From contig JAPQWV010000017.1 in the NCBI GenBank assembly GCA_027422505.1, forward strand, positions 11,781,501-11,845,500: 64,000 nt of DNA. Reading direction: 5' to 3'. The notes beneath the pieces are model-generated. The model had not been told where the DNA came from, did not search any database, and worked only from the letters and a program-made list of their open reading frames with translations. Below, piece by piece: positions 21,225-34,922 of the stretch. The first letter of the stretch is position 1. Every line of letters begins with the position of its first letter. Origin of the DNA: Craterostigma plantagineum (taxonomy: Eukaryota > Streptophyta > Magnoliopsida > Lamiales > Linderniaceae). Both the position numbers and the translations under genes were made by a program.

Positions 21225-22022
21225 TGTAGCGACCCTCACTTTCTAATCATAATTAGTGGCGGATTTTCGCAACGTAAGTCGCGGAAGACCCGTCTAACAA
21301 AAACGTTTTCCTAAATAAAATATATTACGACTAATATCCGTCTGCAGTGTCATCACTATACACGAGCCGTTGCCCCAAAATGTCAAAATCCTCAAAACCC
21401 TAATCGCTCCACAGGTCGCATCCATGTAGAGTCCCGCCCTCAAAAGTCCGTGGAGCACCGCCATCAGCCCGCCTCAGCGACGACGCGCATCAACGTCGGG
21501 TTCGGTACCTACAACACGTAAAACCCTGAGCCCATGCTCAATAGGTGAAATATGCATGTATGCAACATGCACTCAACCCTGACTAAACCCCGATACCAAC
21601 ACTTTCATATCTCATACGATATCGTTCTCACCTCACTATGAAATGCACGGTCGTCCTACCATTAGACCTCGTCTCAACCTAGATCTCATCTCAACTACAT
21701 GTCTCACCTCAACCACTGGGCCCACAGGCATAGACTAGGCACCTCGTGCAACCCATTTAAGGAAGGAGTCAGGAGATCAGATCTCGGGCAGCCCCCGGCT
21801 CTCTCCCAAGACATTTACCTGCCCCGGCGATGCCAACGCTGGTAGCGTCCTCCCTAAGCAAACTCTACCAGGTCGCTCTTCCGCCTAAAGACCCTCTAAA
21901 GAGAAGTCTTGACAGTATAACTGTCAGGTGCACTAGACTATGCTCAGACTCCACTACGAGTCGACTGCCAATATCAGCACAACATGTCCCACTCGCTCGC
22001 ACCGTAAGTGCCACTGTGTTAC
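21225..22022 (+). repeat. Probable solo LTR (first part), Ty3/gypsy-like
   Basis: Starts TGTAGCGACCCTCAC and is interrupted by copy B at 22023. It resumes at 53059 and ends GGGTATTACA at 54825. Flanks AACAA (21220-21224) and AACTA (54826-54830) may be a mutated target duplication. A second copy begins at 63467. No internal coding domain was found, so the superfamily is inferred from the termini only. Confidence 0.5.
22018..22022. other. Target site duplication of copy B (left)
   Basis: GTTAC here and again at 53054-53058, immediately outside the two LTRs of copy B. Confidence 0.95.
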
Positions 22023-22373
22023 TGTTAGGTCCTACGATTAACAACTCTACGATCTTAGGGTAGAATTCATAGTAATTCGATCGTTTAGATAAACAATTAA
22101 ATTCGATCGAAAAACTCAAATGAAGAACAAGAGAGAGAACTCGAGTATAGTGAGAAAGTTACTATTGTTTCTCTCTCTAGAAATCAAATTGCAAGCCCTT
22201 CGGATCAATTCTCTAAACTTTCTCTACTCAGCTCAATTGATTTACATGTATTTATACCAAACAAATTTGGTATAAATATCAAACTAGTCCTAATCTAAGG
22301 ACTACTATACAAAACGCTCCTAATTACAAGGACAACTAATGAAATCAAGCACAATTACAAATGGTATTCTACA
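22023..22373 (-). repeat. 3' LTR of copy B
   Basis: 351 bp, reading TGTAGAATACC...CCTAACA on the minus strand. It has the same TATA-region inverted repeat as copies A and C. Confidence 0.95.
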
Positions 22374-25300
22374 ATCTCCCCCTTTGTGCTTGATTGCGTC
22401 TCCGCGCCGTTTGTCCTCGTCGGGCGTAATACGATCTGCGCAAGCCCAGCGCATGCTCGTAGTTCCTCAGCGTGATCCTCAGCTCCAGTCGCTCCTCAAT
22501 ATCTTCTAATAGTTCCATTAGGAGCGGCTGTTCTCTCACGAACCTATGGATCCTCAGCATCGTATCTCGATTGATTTCTTCCAACCTCTGTTCGATGTTT
22601 TTTCTGACGACCTTGAGCGTCCCATCGCAAAACTTATGAATCTCAGTCTTCTGCATCAACCTATTCTTCTTTGCTATTGGATTGTGGTAGTAGGACTAAG
22701 CTGATGTGCACGTGATTGTTGGGAAGCCCTTCGATCTCAGGTCCTTTGTTGAGCGGAGCGGTCATGTTGACCTTCTTCATATTGCTCTCAAGCGCCATTC
22801 GAAGGTCGTGAGTGGCGAAGTACTTAACTTGTCGCATCATGAACCGGTAGAGCCCTTCGAGGCCTTCTTTCTTGATGAAGCCCTAAGGACCTTTGTACTT
22901 CTCCACGTATAGCTGATAAAGACGGTACACTTCATCGGCGGGGAAGTACGGCAGGTCGCTCTCGCTCAGTTCCTCTCGGGGTCCTGTCCACTCGTTCGAT
23001 GATGTAGTGAGGTGTTGAAAGTCCTCCTTTGTCACAGTATACGCTGAGTAGTTGGCTTATTGGGGAGAGACTCTTATAATGGCTCTTGGCTTGTGCCTTA
23101 GTCATCCCCAGCCTAACATCAGGTCCTAATTTGGTCAGCATCCAGAGGTAGGTCATCCTCTTCTGCTGATCCCAATGAGAGATCCCTCTAAGCTCGAACT
23201 CGTTCGGCTTCTTCACTCAGTCCGGAGACCTCCAAATATTCTCACGAACTTCTTCTAGGAAGGGAATTTCTATTTGGATGTTTTCCCATTTTGTGTCGAT
23301 CCGGACGGTCCCTGGCGTTAGCCTTAGAGAGGGAACCGCCTGTTGAGCGATTAACTCTGGTAGCCTTGGGATAACTCGCTCGTAGTCTTCACCTTCCTGA
23401 AGCTCATCGTCATGATTACGAGCGCTATAGACGCTTGTTGAAGAAAGCGCCGAACGTCGTGAAGCCGTCGTCTTTGATGCTCCTCGGGCTTGGAATGGGT
23501 CATCCACTGTCCTTCGAAGATGTACTTGTCTAGGGCCTCGTGTGGATTGACGCCATGTCCAGAGGTTCCAGGTTGTTCTAGAGCGACCGAGGGAGTGGCT
23601 TGGGTAGCTGCTAGAGCTACAAGCATCGCAGCACTTGCTTCTTCTTCCGAAAGCAAGGGGCATGAGTAGATCGGTGGTGTGGACGGAGGCGTCCTGAGGT
23701 GAAAGGTTGGTGGTTCGATGTGGGCGGTGCGGTGCGTGGTGTAGGTAGTTTGGGTGGTTTGTGTTTGGTGGGTTTGTGTTTGGGTTTCACCAGCTCCAGC
23801 GCTTGTCTGCGTAGCGCCCGAGCCTTGTCTTTGGCCACTCGTTGATGTCCTTGGCCTCTTCTCCCCCTCATGAGGGTCCTGATTGTCAGGATCGTCATGT
23901 CTGCGCCGTGAGTGGGAGCTTTCGCCTCGGCAGGTGTCAGTCGGTGGCTCTGGATGGTCCACCAATCGCCTACAGAGGGATTCTTCTTGCAGCGATCGGA
24001 TGGAAAGGCCTATCAGACGGGCGAGGAGAATGTCGTGGAGCTCGGTGATGGGGATTGTGTATGGATTGATGAGGATGGAGGAAGTGGCTAGAGGGTCGGT
24101 GGGTGTGGGTTGTGGAGGTGTGGGGTTGATTCGTGACGAAGTGCCTTCAGAGGCAGGTGCTTTCCCGGTATCTCTTCGGGATGCCTCGAGTGCTTGGAGT
24201 ACTCTCTTCGTAATTTTGTCTTACATAGACTGTACAACGACAGAGAGAGCAGCCTGGAACTGCTCGTTCGTCACGAAAGGGTGCGGACGCCTCCTGAGAT
24301 GGACCAGGACGACTGATGTCGCCTGTTATCAACCCTTGAGTAGACACCGATACTGTGGGTTGGCTCACAGTCACTTGAGGTTGTGAGTGTATGAGACTTC
24401 CACCCAATCCTCGAGTCGAATCTTGAGGATTCGTCTCTATGGGTGTTAAGGCAGGCTCAGGTTGCACCTTGGAACCAGACACCACGTTGGTTGGTTGCGT
24501 CTCAAGATTGAGCAAAGAAGTGCCGGCAACACTTGTCGTTGTGGTCAGCGTAGTATCTGGTGCGTTGGTGACGGCCGAGAAGAGGGACTCCAGTTGAATA
24601 CTAAGTCGTCTGGGAGTCCGTCTTATCAGGCTAATCTCCTCATCTGACTCCGTGTCGGATGGTGTAGCTGTGTGAGGAGTGGGATCACGTTCAACATCCC
24701 TTAGAGCCTGATCCGTCACCAGTGGAAGCGACCTCTGCCCAATTTCTGTCTCGGGCTGTGCTTCTTGTTGAAGAACCTCCTCAATGGTTTCTTCGAGCAC
24801 GCCTACATGTACGGGCACTTCCACTTGAAGCATTTTTGTTGGAGCCTCTTGTTCCAACTCAGCGGCCACAACATCTATCAAGGTGGCATCGTCCTGAGTT
24901 GGAGGCTCCTGCTCGAGCTCCAGGGCCACTTCATCAATTGGCCTCTGGGCTTTGGTGTTGTTGCGGTTGGGGAGGGCTCATGTGTACATCTGCCGCGGGC
25001 CCTCCATTTCCTCGGTGAGGTGATGTTCCCGGCAGTATCTCTGATATTCAGCTACTGCGGGGTCAGCGAGCCGAAGAAGGTTGAGAGATATGGCTATTGA
25101 AGGCTGTGTAAGGGCCACCATCCATGGGTTGTGGAAGAATTTGAGCCGGGGCGGCTGATAGTTTCCTCCCAGTGGCAGGCGAGGAATGTTCTGCGCGTAC
25201 ATCTCCATGTTTTGGCGGATGATGACGGAGAACCATCTCGCGTACGGCACGTTCTTGGACCGGTTGTTCTCCTTTTGTCTGATCTGTTCTGCAAGGTCGT

Positions 25301-25869
25301 TCCAGATCAGCTGGGCGAAATAGTAATTTCGCAAGAACACGACTCCGTTAAAAATCAGGAGGATGTGGCTGTTGCCCTTGTCGAAGCCGGCGTGCTTCAG
25401 AGATAGACACATTCACGATCCCGAACAGTGTCTTCCATGGGTGAGGGATACCGTTGCTCTGAACCTGAGCGAGCTTGGTGAGCGGCGGACGGTAACCCAT
25501 TTGAAGGAAATCAGCCACCAGTTCTTCATCTGATGTGAGAGGGTCGTAGTTTTGGCTGTGAGGGAGGTCAAGTAGAGTTCTGAACTCGTTCTTGCCCATG
25601 CAGATGTGCCTCGTCCCTACAACCGTCGTGAAATGGTATCCCCCGTCCAAGATGATGCTCTTGATCATCCCCCAAAACTGCTGGAGGTAGACCATCGGCA
25701 CTGATGCCGTCACGGGAAGTCCATGCCATAGTGGATGGCCTTGAAGGATTGACACGATAATGTCGTCTGGACACCGGAAGGTGGCCAGGTCCAATTGGAA
25801 GTTCGTGTCATGGACATTGAGGTATAAGGATTTCTCGTATATGTGATTATATGTTGGATAGCGATCCAT
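22369..25869 (-). pseudogene. 3' ORF of copy B, frameshifted
   Basis: It starts at ATG 25869-25867, right after a T-rich run and CAG, and ends with a TAG in the LTR. Segments are the N-terminal domain (25869-25348, then shifted to 25412-24978) and the acidic/Thr-rich middle (24929-24147). A His/Arg/Thr part with a TQT-rich run (23965-23351) and the C-terminal helical part (23216-22932, then 22659-22369) complete it. The in-frame TGA at 23219-23217 is the same stop as in copy A (13349-13351), where copy C has AGA. Product unknown. No membrane segments are seen. Confidence 0.75.
22374..22385 (-). other. Polypurine tract of copy B
   Basis: AAAGGGGGAGAT on the minus strand, abutting the 3' LTR and overlapping the end of the 3' ORF. 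Confidence 0.9.
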
Positions 25870-28800
25870 CTGAAAAAAAAAAGAGATATAACAAATCATT
25901 AGTTCATAATTTTTGATATTAGTCGAAAATGAATTAGGTTCATCAAACTATAATATTGTTTCAAGTCATGACATGTTTTAATGAATTTTGAATTGAAACC
26001 GTATGATATGCATATAGGATTCTTGTTTCTAAAAAAAGTAATGGCATGCTTGTAATTTCGAATTAAACATGTAATGCGTGAAAAGGAGTTCGAAATTTTT
26101 CTAAGTGTTGAATCGTGAAAAGGACACTGTTCATGCCGAGAATTTTTTCGCTCGAAAATTTTGGTGTCAAATTGATTTCCTTATGCATTGATTTCAATTG
26201 CAATAACTCCGTTTAATTTTGTGATCGAGAAAATTCTATTCGCTAATGTTCGCTACAGTGTAAAGGACTTAGTAAAAAAAGACTTCTAAGTGTTGAAATT
26301 GAAATCGTGAGACTGTATCCGATCAATTTTACGATCGAGAAAAATTCCGCGTAAATTTACGATCGAGAAATTATATCTCAGGTAAATCTACTATCAAAAA
26401 ATTTTCCTCAATTGAATAAAATTTTTCGATTTGAAATTTGTCGAGCGAAATGTGATTTTCGATCCTAAGTAAAAATTTTAATTGCAATATTTTCGATCGA
26501 GAAATTAGTCAACGAAACTAAGTCAACCGTCGAGAAATTTACCGATCCATTAGGTCCTAAGCGGCGAATTTTACGATCGAAAAATTAAGTGTTGAAAAAT
26601 TAATATTTCGCTGCTAAATTTTTGCGACCAAATTGAGATTAAATCGAAAATTCTATTTTGCGATAGTAAGTTTTACGCTCGATAAAATTTGCATCTAAAT
26701 TGTCTAATCAGTGCGTATGTTTTTCGCTCACAAAAAAAATCCTAATTAGATTTCTCGATGTTAAGTAATTTTTTTTCGGTCAAAATCTTCTATCTTAGCG
26801 ACTAAATCAGAATTTTACCGAACGAAAAAACTAATTCGACACAAACAGTATCTCAATTAAATCGGAATTCAATTAAGACTATTTGCGATCGACAAAGTTC
26901 TTCGATGGCTTTAAACATTCAAATAACCAGTTTCATCAAAACTCAAATTACAGTCGAAGATACGGATTTTCCGATGATTCATTCTACCAGATTCATAGAG
27001 AATATCGAAACTATCTTAAGTGCAGGCATTAAACTCAGATAAAGTTAAAAATCAAGCCTAAAACACTATGAAATAGTATACGATTTTCTCAGCTTTGAAG
27101 AACAGTCGAGAAACTAATATAAATCATGCGAGAAACTACAAAATGCAGATGCTAACGAAGTTAAATCACACGCAAATGGCAACAGATTCTCATTTCTACC
27201 TTAAACAGACAATTTCGTGTTGAAATCGAAAGATTTTTGAGAAATTTGAACTGTCTGTGAAAGTTTTCGCGAGAGAAATTTTTTGCGATTTAGGATTGCG
27301 TTGAAAAAGTTTTTCGACGGACATAAAAGTGAACTTTTATTTACTCGCTGTAAGTCGATGACGGGTTTACGATTTTACATTTTGCGATTCAATGAAACAG
27401 GCCCATTACTATTTGCGCTCGAGAAATTTTTGCTTCGAAAATTGCTCTTCAATTCAATTTTCTCGATCGCAAATTATCGCGGCTAATCAAAATCGTTCCC
27501 AACAGTGTTTACGATCGAGAAACTTATGATCGCAGTTTCTCGATGGTAAGTGTTTCTAAAATTTTTAGATTGATCCCTATTCAAATAAGATCACATTTGT
27601 AAAGCTCCCCCTCAGAATTAAAATAAATGCAATTAACTCCCTGGATTTTCTGTGTAGTAACGTCTAGCTCCCCTGGTAGAATAAAAAATCTCTACCACTT
27701 AGAGATAAGCGTTAGTAATAATGGAGTTAATCAACAATTATTTTTGGCAATTTTATCTTGAAATATTTGGTCTTGTGTCTAGCTCCTCTCTTTGATGTGT
27801 CGACGTCTCGCTCCTTAATTTTGAAAGATCTGAAATACCCAGAGAAAAAACGTCAAAAATATTTGGAGCTAATCTACAAGTCTTATACTGGCTCCCCCTC
27901 AAATGATGCACAAGAATTGACTAATTATGCAAGCATATGAAATCAATCGTCACGAGCACACAAATTTACCAAGTAAGCATGTATACATGGTCCCCGAAAA
28001 CATGTACTTTAAAATATTGTGTGAGGGTAGAAGCAATGAAAAATTTATCGCATTTAAACAATTCAGCACCAATGCAATCTAAAATTGCATTATAGAATGT
28101 GCGATACACTAAAGAAATTTGCATTTATTCAAGTCAACGCATATGAAACATAACATTTCATGTCAAAATGTGCGAATTTTATTATTTATTATTTATTATT
28201 ATATATATGTATATATATATATATATTATTTTTTTGTAATACGGGGTCAGATTATTTTGCTCCGATCAAATGTCACGCCTAAAATTTTACGAGACATTTG
28301 AAAGAAGAAAATGCCGTCAAGTCATGTCGTCAAACTAAAGTCCTAAGTTCATAGACTGGTCCATTTCGACAACTCTCACTAGGTTCGCTCTTGCTCTCAA
28401 TTATGGCTATCTCGGGATTTTTATATTTTTATCACTCAAGTCAACACAAGCAATTTTAAGTCAATTTACCTGTGATCGAGGCATTTTTAATCATTTCACG
28501 TAAGCGAGAGACCGTCTATGTGGAATCAAAGGGTTGTAAGGGTTATAATTTGTCTAGGACTTAAAACGGAAGGAATTTAAAGAAAAGTGAGCTTATCCCT
28601 TCATCGTCTTCCAATTCTACGTCCGTCTCCTTTTTTTTCGGCGTCGTTCTTCTTTTCAATCTTTTCTCCCTCTTTTTCTTTTAAGAACTATTCCTTTTTT
28701 ATGTTATGCTCAAGCTAAAGCTCCGCTTCTCCATGAGGCTCTAGGAGATTATCGTAGGCAAAGTTCTTCTTGTTGGTTCTCGGGCCGATACTGAGCTCCT

Positions 28801-29703
28801 CTTCTCTTAATCCCTATTGAGGTTTCAGAGATTATCAATTTGGAGAAGTTCTCGGTTATGGAATTCGTACCCGATGCTGCACTCCTCTTCTCGTTTCCCG
28901 ATATAAGACCGGATTATCGTTGGAGAAGTTCACTTCGTGGTGCTCCTCTTCCAGCCGTTCTGACGAGCGTACGAGATTATCGTTGGAGAAGTTCACAGCA
29001 GGAACCATGCCACTTTCTACAAGGTAGTCGGAAGGCCGGTTCCTTTGGTCTGTTTGTTGCGCGTTGAGCAATGCCTTCTTTTGTCATCATCTTACTCTCT
29101 TTCGTTATCTCCCCTCCTTTTCTCATTTGAACAACCATTCGAAGAGTATAGAGTTCGGTTGAAGGCTGAGAATGGGTTTCAAATGAAGAAAAGGACATCG
29201 GAGAAGGCTCAAAGTGGATGACTAAGGGCTAACGTAGGGGAATTTATATAAGGCCGTATGAGGAATATCCTAAACTCCCTTATCATTTTCCTGACGATCT
29301 AACGCAAGATGAGTATGAAGCCAAGTATCACTAGTTAAGACAAGCAATTGATGTGTGACTCACTCGAGAAATAGATCCAAAGAAAGAAAAATATAACAAG
29401 GCTTGAATCCTAACATTTATAGTGGCTTTGTGTCTAGTGGAGCAACCTAATGACCTTTAGACACAAGAATGTGACTTAGACTGACAAAATTAAGCAATTA
29501 AATCAATCAAATGTCGAGGTAAAATTCTAAGTGACTTTAAATCAAAGCATCCTAAAGAATTTCGTCATATCCATTTATATTATATATAGAAATATATATT
29601 ATTATTTTTATATTATTTTTATCACGCAGGATAAGGACAAATGAGCATAGAAAACACATAGAATAGAGCATGTGATAGCACAGAAGATCAGGTAATGCAC
29701 ATA
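25870..29703 (-). other. Spacer between pol and 3' ORF, copy B
   Basis: Same contents as in copy A, in reverse: TCGATCG motif array (about 26080-27580), G-rich boxes (plus-strand CTCCCC clusters, 27600-27910) and AT tract (about 28190-28230). Beyond these lie the GATAATC modules (about 28740-29010), a 73-codon sense ORF (29198-28977) and TATAAAT (29421-29415). Confidence 0.7.
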
Positions 29704-32700
29704 TTACGGAAGATTCAACATGCCTAATTTTCCGACAAGGAATTGAAATCATTTCTCATCCAAGGCCTTGGTGAAAATGTCGGCTAGTTGAAACTCCGTG
29801 TTCACAAAGTACATCTCTATCGTGCCTTTTTCTACGTGATCTTTGATAAAATGATATCTAATGTCTATGTGTTTTTTGCGTGAATGATGAACAAGATTGC
29901 AAGTAAAGGCGATTGCACTCTGACAATCACTATTTATGGGTATATTATTTAGATTGTACCCATAGTCGCGAAGCTGTGTTCGCATCCACAGCATCAGTGA
30001 GCAACAGCTGGCGGCAGCTACGTATTCTGCTTCGGCCGTCGAAGTCGACACACATTTCTGCTTTTTGGATGACCAGCAAACCAGCTTTTCGCCTAAAATT
30101 GAGCGCCACCGGACGTGCTTTTCCTGTCCATTCGGAAATCTGTATAGTCAGCGTCAGTGTAGCCGATAAGTTTAAAATTCGTACCTTTTGGATACCGTAG
30201 GCCAAGGGTAGAAGTGCCCTTTAGGTAGCGTAAAATTCTTTTGACCGCGAGCATATGGGATTCTTTGGGATCGGCTTGAAAACGGGCACACAAGCACGTG
30301 GCAAACATGATGTCCGGCCGGCTCGAAGTAAGGTAGAGAAGAGATCCAATGATACTGCGATACAGTGTGATGTCGACCGATTTACCAGAGGGATCGGCAT
30401 CCAACCTGCAGCTTGGTGACATAGGAGTGCTGAGAGGCTTGCTCTGGTCTTGATGGAATTTCTTCAGAATATCCTTGATGTATTTTGTCTAACTGATGAA
30501 AATTCCATCATTGAGCTGCCTGACTTGAAGTCCTAAGAAAAATTACATCGCTCCCATGTGACTCATCTTGAATTTGCTCTTCATGAGATCTCTAAACTTC
30601 TTGCAGAGCCAAGGATTTGTTGATCCGAAGATGATGTCGTCGACGTATACTTGGACGACCATCAGATCTTTGTCATGCCATTTAATGAAGAGGGTTGTGT
30701 CTATCGTTCCTCGTATGAATCCAGACTTCACGAGGAAATCACTCAGGACATCGTACCAAGCACGTGTGGCTTGTTTTAGTCCATAGAGAGCTTTGTCCAA
30801 GCGATAGACATGATCGGGATGTTCTTGATCAACGAAACCTTCCGGCTGAGCGACGTAGACTTCTTCTTTTAACACGCCGTTGAGAAAGGCGGTTTTAACA
30901 TCCATCTGATAGACTTTGAAGTCTTTGTGAGCCGCATAAGCCAGCAGGAGGCGGATAGCTTCGATACGAGCAACAGGAGCATAAGTCTCGTCGTAGTCGA
31001 TGCCTTCCTGTTGATTGTATCCCTTAGCAACTAGCCTTGCTTTGTTCCGGATCACTTCACCATCTTCATTTTTCTTATTCTTGAAAACCCATTTAGTTCC
31101 GACCACTGTTTTCCCATGTGGACGGGGTACCAAGGTCCACACTTGAAGACGTTCGAATTGATTGATTTCCTCTTGCATTGCAATTGTCCAATCCGGGTCT
31201 CGAAGTTTGTCTGCTACTTTGGTAGGCTCCTTTTGGATCAGGAAGCAACTGAAAAGATTGTGTTGACGACGTGTCCTCACACCAACCGAGGGATCGCCAA
31301 TTATCTGATCAACCGAGTGGCCTCTCGTCCACTTGCGCTCATGAGGCAAGGCTGAAGTCGATGCGTCAGCCATCTGTGGATCTAGATTACCTATAGTCTC
31401 CGATTGATCATTTGTCTGAGGAAGTTCCAATACTGCACTTGGATTGATCGTCTCAGATGATACTTCCTCGATGACCACTGTAGGTTCTTCGGTGTTCTGT
31501 GGCAATTCTGAATCGGGTGGGGTAGAGGTGTGAGATGAACTTGGTATGTCGGTCTCGTTCGGTAGATAATCCATTGTTGGTGAAGGCGTGTATGACCGAT
31601 ATACCGGTTCGAAGAGAGAATCCAACTCGTCTATTTCAAGTCTCGTTGCTTCGTCAGACACTGATCATGAAGTTGTTGCCATCTTTTGTTGGTTTTGTGC
31701 CAACACACCAGTGATTACGGGTTCTGAAATGTTGTCGTCAGAAGCCAACGGGTTAGGCACGGGTCCTGGACTGAATTGACCAGAAGCTATATCTGCCACT
31801 TCGTGGAAAGTGACATTATAGCTTTCCTTAATAGTTCGGTTGGGCTTGATGTATACTCGGTACGCTTTTGATGTTGAAGAATACCAGACAAACGTAGCTT
31901 CGAATGCTTTAGGGTCGAACTTTGCACGTTGCTCTCGGTCGTTAGCCACAAAGCACTTGCACCCGAAGACTTTAAGGAAAGAGATGTTGGGCACTCTATT
32001 ATTCACAATCTCGTAAGGAGTCTTGTTGAACAGTTTGTGAACCACCGTCCTGTTTTGAGTAAAACAAGCGGTGTTGACTGCTTCAGCCCATAGAAAGTGT
32101 GGAAGTCCCGATTGGATCAGCATTGTACGAGCGGCTTCCACTAGTGTTCAATTTTTCCTTTCAATAACCCCATTTTGTTGAGGTGTTTTGGCGGCTGAAA
32201 ATTGTTGACTTATTCCAAGTTTCTGATAAAACTCACTGAGGTGATTGTTCTAGAACTCAGTGCCGTTGTCTGTTCGAACAACTTGAATAGTCTGTTGCAG
32301 CAGATTTTGAGTTGTGTTCGCAAAATTGATAATCAAGTCACCAGTCTCATCTTTGGTTCGGAGGAACTTAGTCCACGTGTAGCGAGAATAGTCATCCACA
32401 ATCACTAAGACATACTTTCTTCCATTGATACTCTGAGTCTGCATCGGACCACAGAGATCCATGTGAATGAGTTCCAATGGTCGAGAAGTAGACGCAATTT
32501 GTTGACGGGACGCTCGCTTCATTTTTCCTAGGTGACATGCCGAACAGTGATGCTCCTTTTGTAGTAGTATAGTTGGAAGACCGTGAACCAACTTTTTCGT
32601 AGAAAGGCGTTGGAGAGCTTTCATATTCAGATGATACAGTCGTTGATGCCATAAGCTGTTCCTCTGTAAATCAGTCTGAGAAATGAGGCATACAGCTGTC

Positions 32701-33068
32701 GAGGGCCGCACAGACGTCAGGTGGATCGTGTAAAGATTGGATCTCCGAAGTCCTTGAAGGAGTTCTGTGTCCTGACTATCCAAAATTCTGCACCGGTCAG
32801 CATGGAAGACCACCTGGAAGCCTTTGTCACAGAATTGGCCTATGCTGAACAAGTTATGGCGGAGGCCTTCGACATATGAGACATCTTTGATGGTCAGATT
32901 CTTCAGAATGATATCCCCAAGTCCTATAATCGGTGCTGAATCGTTGTTCCCAAATCTGACTTTGCCGTTTGGTCGGTCTTTGTAGTTGCTCAGCAGCTCT
33001 TGATTACCAGTCATGTGTGTGGAGCAACCAGAGTCGAGATACCACACATGATGGATCTGCAAAAACAA
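29704..33068 (-). pseudogene. pol: pol of copy B (protease to RNase H), broken
   Basis: This is the best preserved pol start of the three copies. One frame from 33068 covers protease (YLDSGCSTHMTG), the integrase zinc region and most of the core to 32250, where a TAG follows GTEF. The integrase C-terminus is at 32141-31665. A 372-codon frame (31661-30543) carries the linker and RT with [11 protein letters not shown] and YVDDIIFG, then a stop after SHMGAM. The rest of RT is at 30422-30093 and RNase H at 30051-29749, with a premature stop after KALDEK. The original end is TAA 29706-29704. These proteins copy the element RNA into DNA and integrate it. Confidence 0.9.
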
Positions 33069-33069
33069 T

Positions 33070-34552
33070 TTAGAGAGCTTTAGGTACCCACTTAAACATG
33101 GGTCCTCTCGGATTGGCAGATTTAGTTTTGGGTTCAGATATGACTCCTAAATCTATTTTTGGAAAAGTCTTAATAACCCATTGCAATTTTGAAAAAGTGG
33201 GTTTGGGTTTTGCCTCTATACGAGACTTGGCCCTTTTGGCTTTCGTCGTCCTAGGCGGAGATTTAGGAACCCATTTGGGTTGAACCTTACAGGGAAGATT
33301 AATTTCAGCACGTACAAATGCTTTGGAGGGTTTGACTGAGGAAAAGATATTTTCTTGTGATAATCTCCTAAGGTGCTTGGGGGATTTAATTTCTACGGGA
33401 TACCTTAGGTGAGTTAGTCGTGTATGGCGCCGTAAGCTTTTTTTATGGCTGTATCTTGTTTCCTACGTGTGTTTCTTGTGGCATTTGTTTCAGAATGATT
33501 AATGTTTGACGTAGAGCCTATTTCGAAGTTGGTGCTTCTAAAGGTGATCGGCTGAAGTGAATATGTAGAACCAACTATCTTAAAAGTGGAAATAGCTCTT
33601 TTATTTCTACGAGTGTCTTTTATTGTAACAGAAGGAGTAGCATGCTCAGAAACATTTAAATCTAATGGCTCCTTCTTTATCTTAGTGCTAGACACTCTCG
33701 CCTTTGTTTTTAGTGCTGACGCTACGCTCCCTGTAGACGTAGGTAAAGTGAAATTAGTCATAGCACTTTTAACAGAATTATTTTTACAATATTTATCTTT
33801 CAAAGGCGATTTTTCATTTTTCACGCTTTTTGTAATAGCGTGAGAGGTTGTTTGGGAGGACGAGGAAGCCTTGAGATTTTCCATCTCCTTAAAGAATTTT
33901 TTCTTTTCAGCTTCGAAATTCTCTCGTTCGTTTTCTAACTTTGCCTGTGACTCCTCTATCTGTTTTATGATAGGGGGTTTGTAGAGAGAATTTTTATAAT
34001 TAATGGTTTTAACTTCCTCGTGGTGTGTTCGAGAGTCAGGAGGTAGAATTTGAACTAAATTGCTGACAGGTGTTAGAGTTTCTTTCCTATTTTGTCCCTT
34101 TCATTTAGTTCTTTGTAGTCAAAGGGGATGAATCGAAAGTATATTCAGCGATTCAGTAAATTTTCTAAGAGAGGTTATTCCTAAGCTCATGTGTTTAACA
34201 TCGTATATTTCTTTTGTAAAACACACGGGTTAGTGAAACTTATGCCTTCTATAGGATTATAGAACTCTATATCCTTGGGCTTGTTCAAAAATATCGTCTG
34301 TTCGGATTGTCCCCTACGCGTAACTATATCGTGTAATTTCCTTACTTTGGCATACAGTTTCTTGCGTTCCTCACCTAGGAGAGCATAATTATTTTCCACG
34401 GTTAGTTTAGCGGCTTGACAGGCATCGAAATCCTTACTAAGCTCACTAATCTTAGCATTCGATGTTTCTCATTGAGCTTCTAAGTTAGTGATCTTAGAGG
34501 TAGCTTCGGTTATCATACAATTTAAAATGGCTTTCTCGTCGAGATTTCTAAC
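33070..34552 (-). pseudogene. gag: gag 3' half of copy B (coiled coil and Lys/Ser-rich tail)
   Basis: Continuation of the copy B gag after the copy C insertion. The coiled-coil remainder is at 34399-34187 and the Lys/Ser-rich tail at 33884-33414, ending IHD-TAA as in copy A. The conserved KWVPKAL segment ends at the TAA at 33072-33070. Pol begins immediately after in another frame. Confidence 0.8.
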
Positions 34553-34557
34553 CAAGC
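34553..34557. other. Target site duplication of copy C (left)
   Basis: CAAGC here and at 50100-50104, directly outside the LTRs of copy C. The sequence belongs to the copy B gag. Confidence 0.95.
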
Positions 34558-34908
34558 TGTAGAATACCATTTGTAATTGTGCTTGATTTCATTAGTTGTC
34601 CTTGTAATTAGGGGTGTTTTGTATAGTAGTCCTTAGATTAGGACTAGTTTGATATTTATACCAAGTTTATTTGGTATAAATACATGTAAATCAATTGAGC
34701 TGAATAGAGAAAGTTTTTAGAATTGATCTGAAAGGCTTGCAATTCGATTTCTAGAGAGAGAAACAACAGTAACTTTCTTACTCTACTAGAATTCTCTCTC
34801 TTGTTCTTCATTTGAGTTTTTCGATCGAATTCAATTGCTTATCATAACGATCGAATTACTATGAATTCTAGCCTAGGATCGTAGAATTGTTAATCGTAGG
34901 ATCTAACA
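34558..34908 (+). repeat. 5' LTR of copy C
   Basis: TGTAGAATACC...CTAACA, 351 bp, followed by the primer-binding site. The inverted repeat around TATAAATA is conserved. Confidence 0.96.
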
Positions 34909-34910
34909 AT

Positions 34911-34922
34911 TGGTATCAGAGC
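34911..34922 (+). other. Primer-binding site of copy C
   Basis: TGGTATCAGAGC, complementary to the 3' end of plant initiator tRNA-Met, lies two bases after the LTR. Confidence 0.95.

Noticed and set aside
34911..34922. tRNA gene fragment
   Set aside because: It is only the 12-base primer-binding site complementary to tRNA-Met. No cloverleaf sequence is present.
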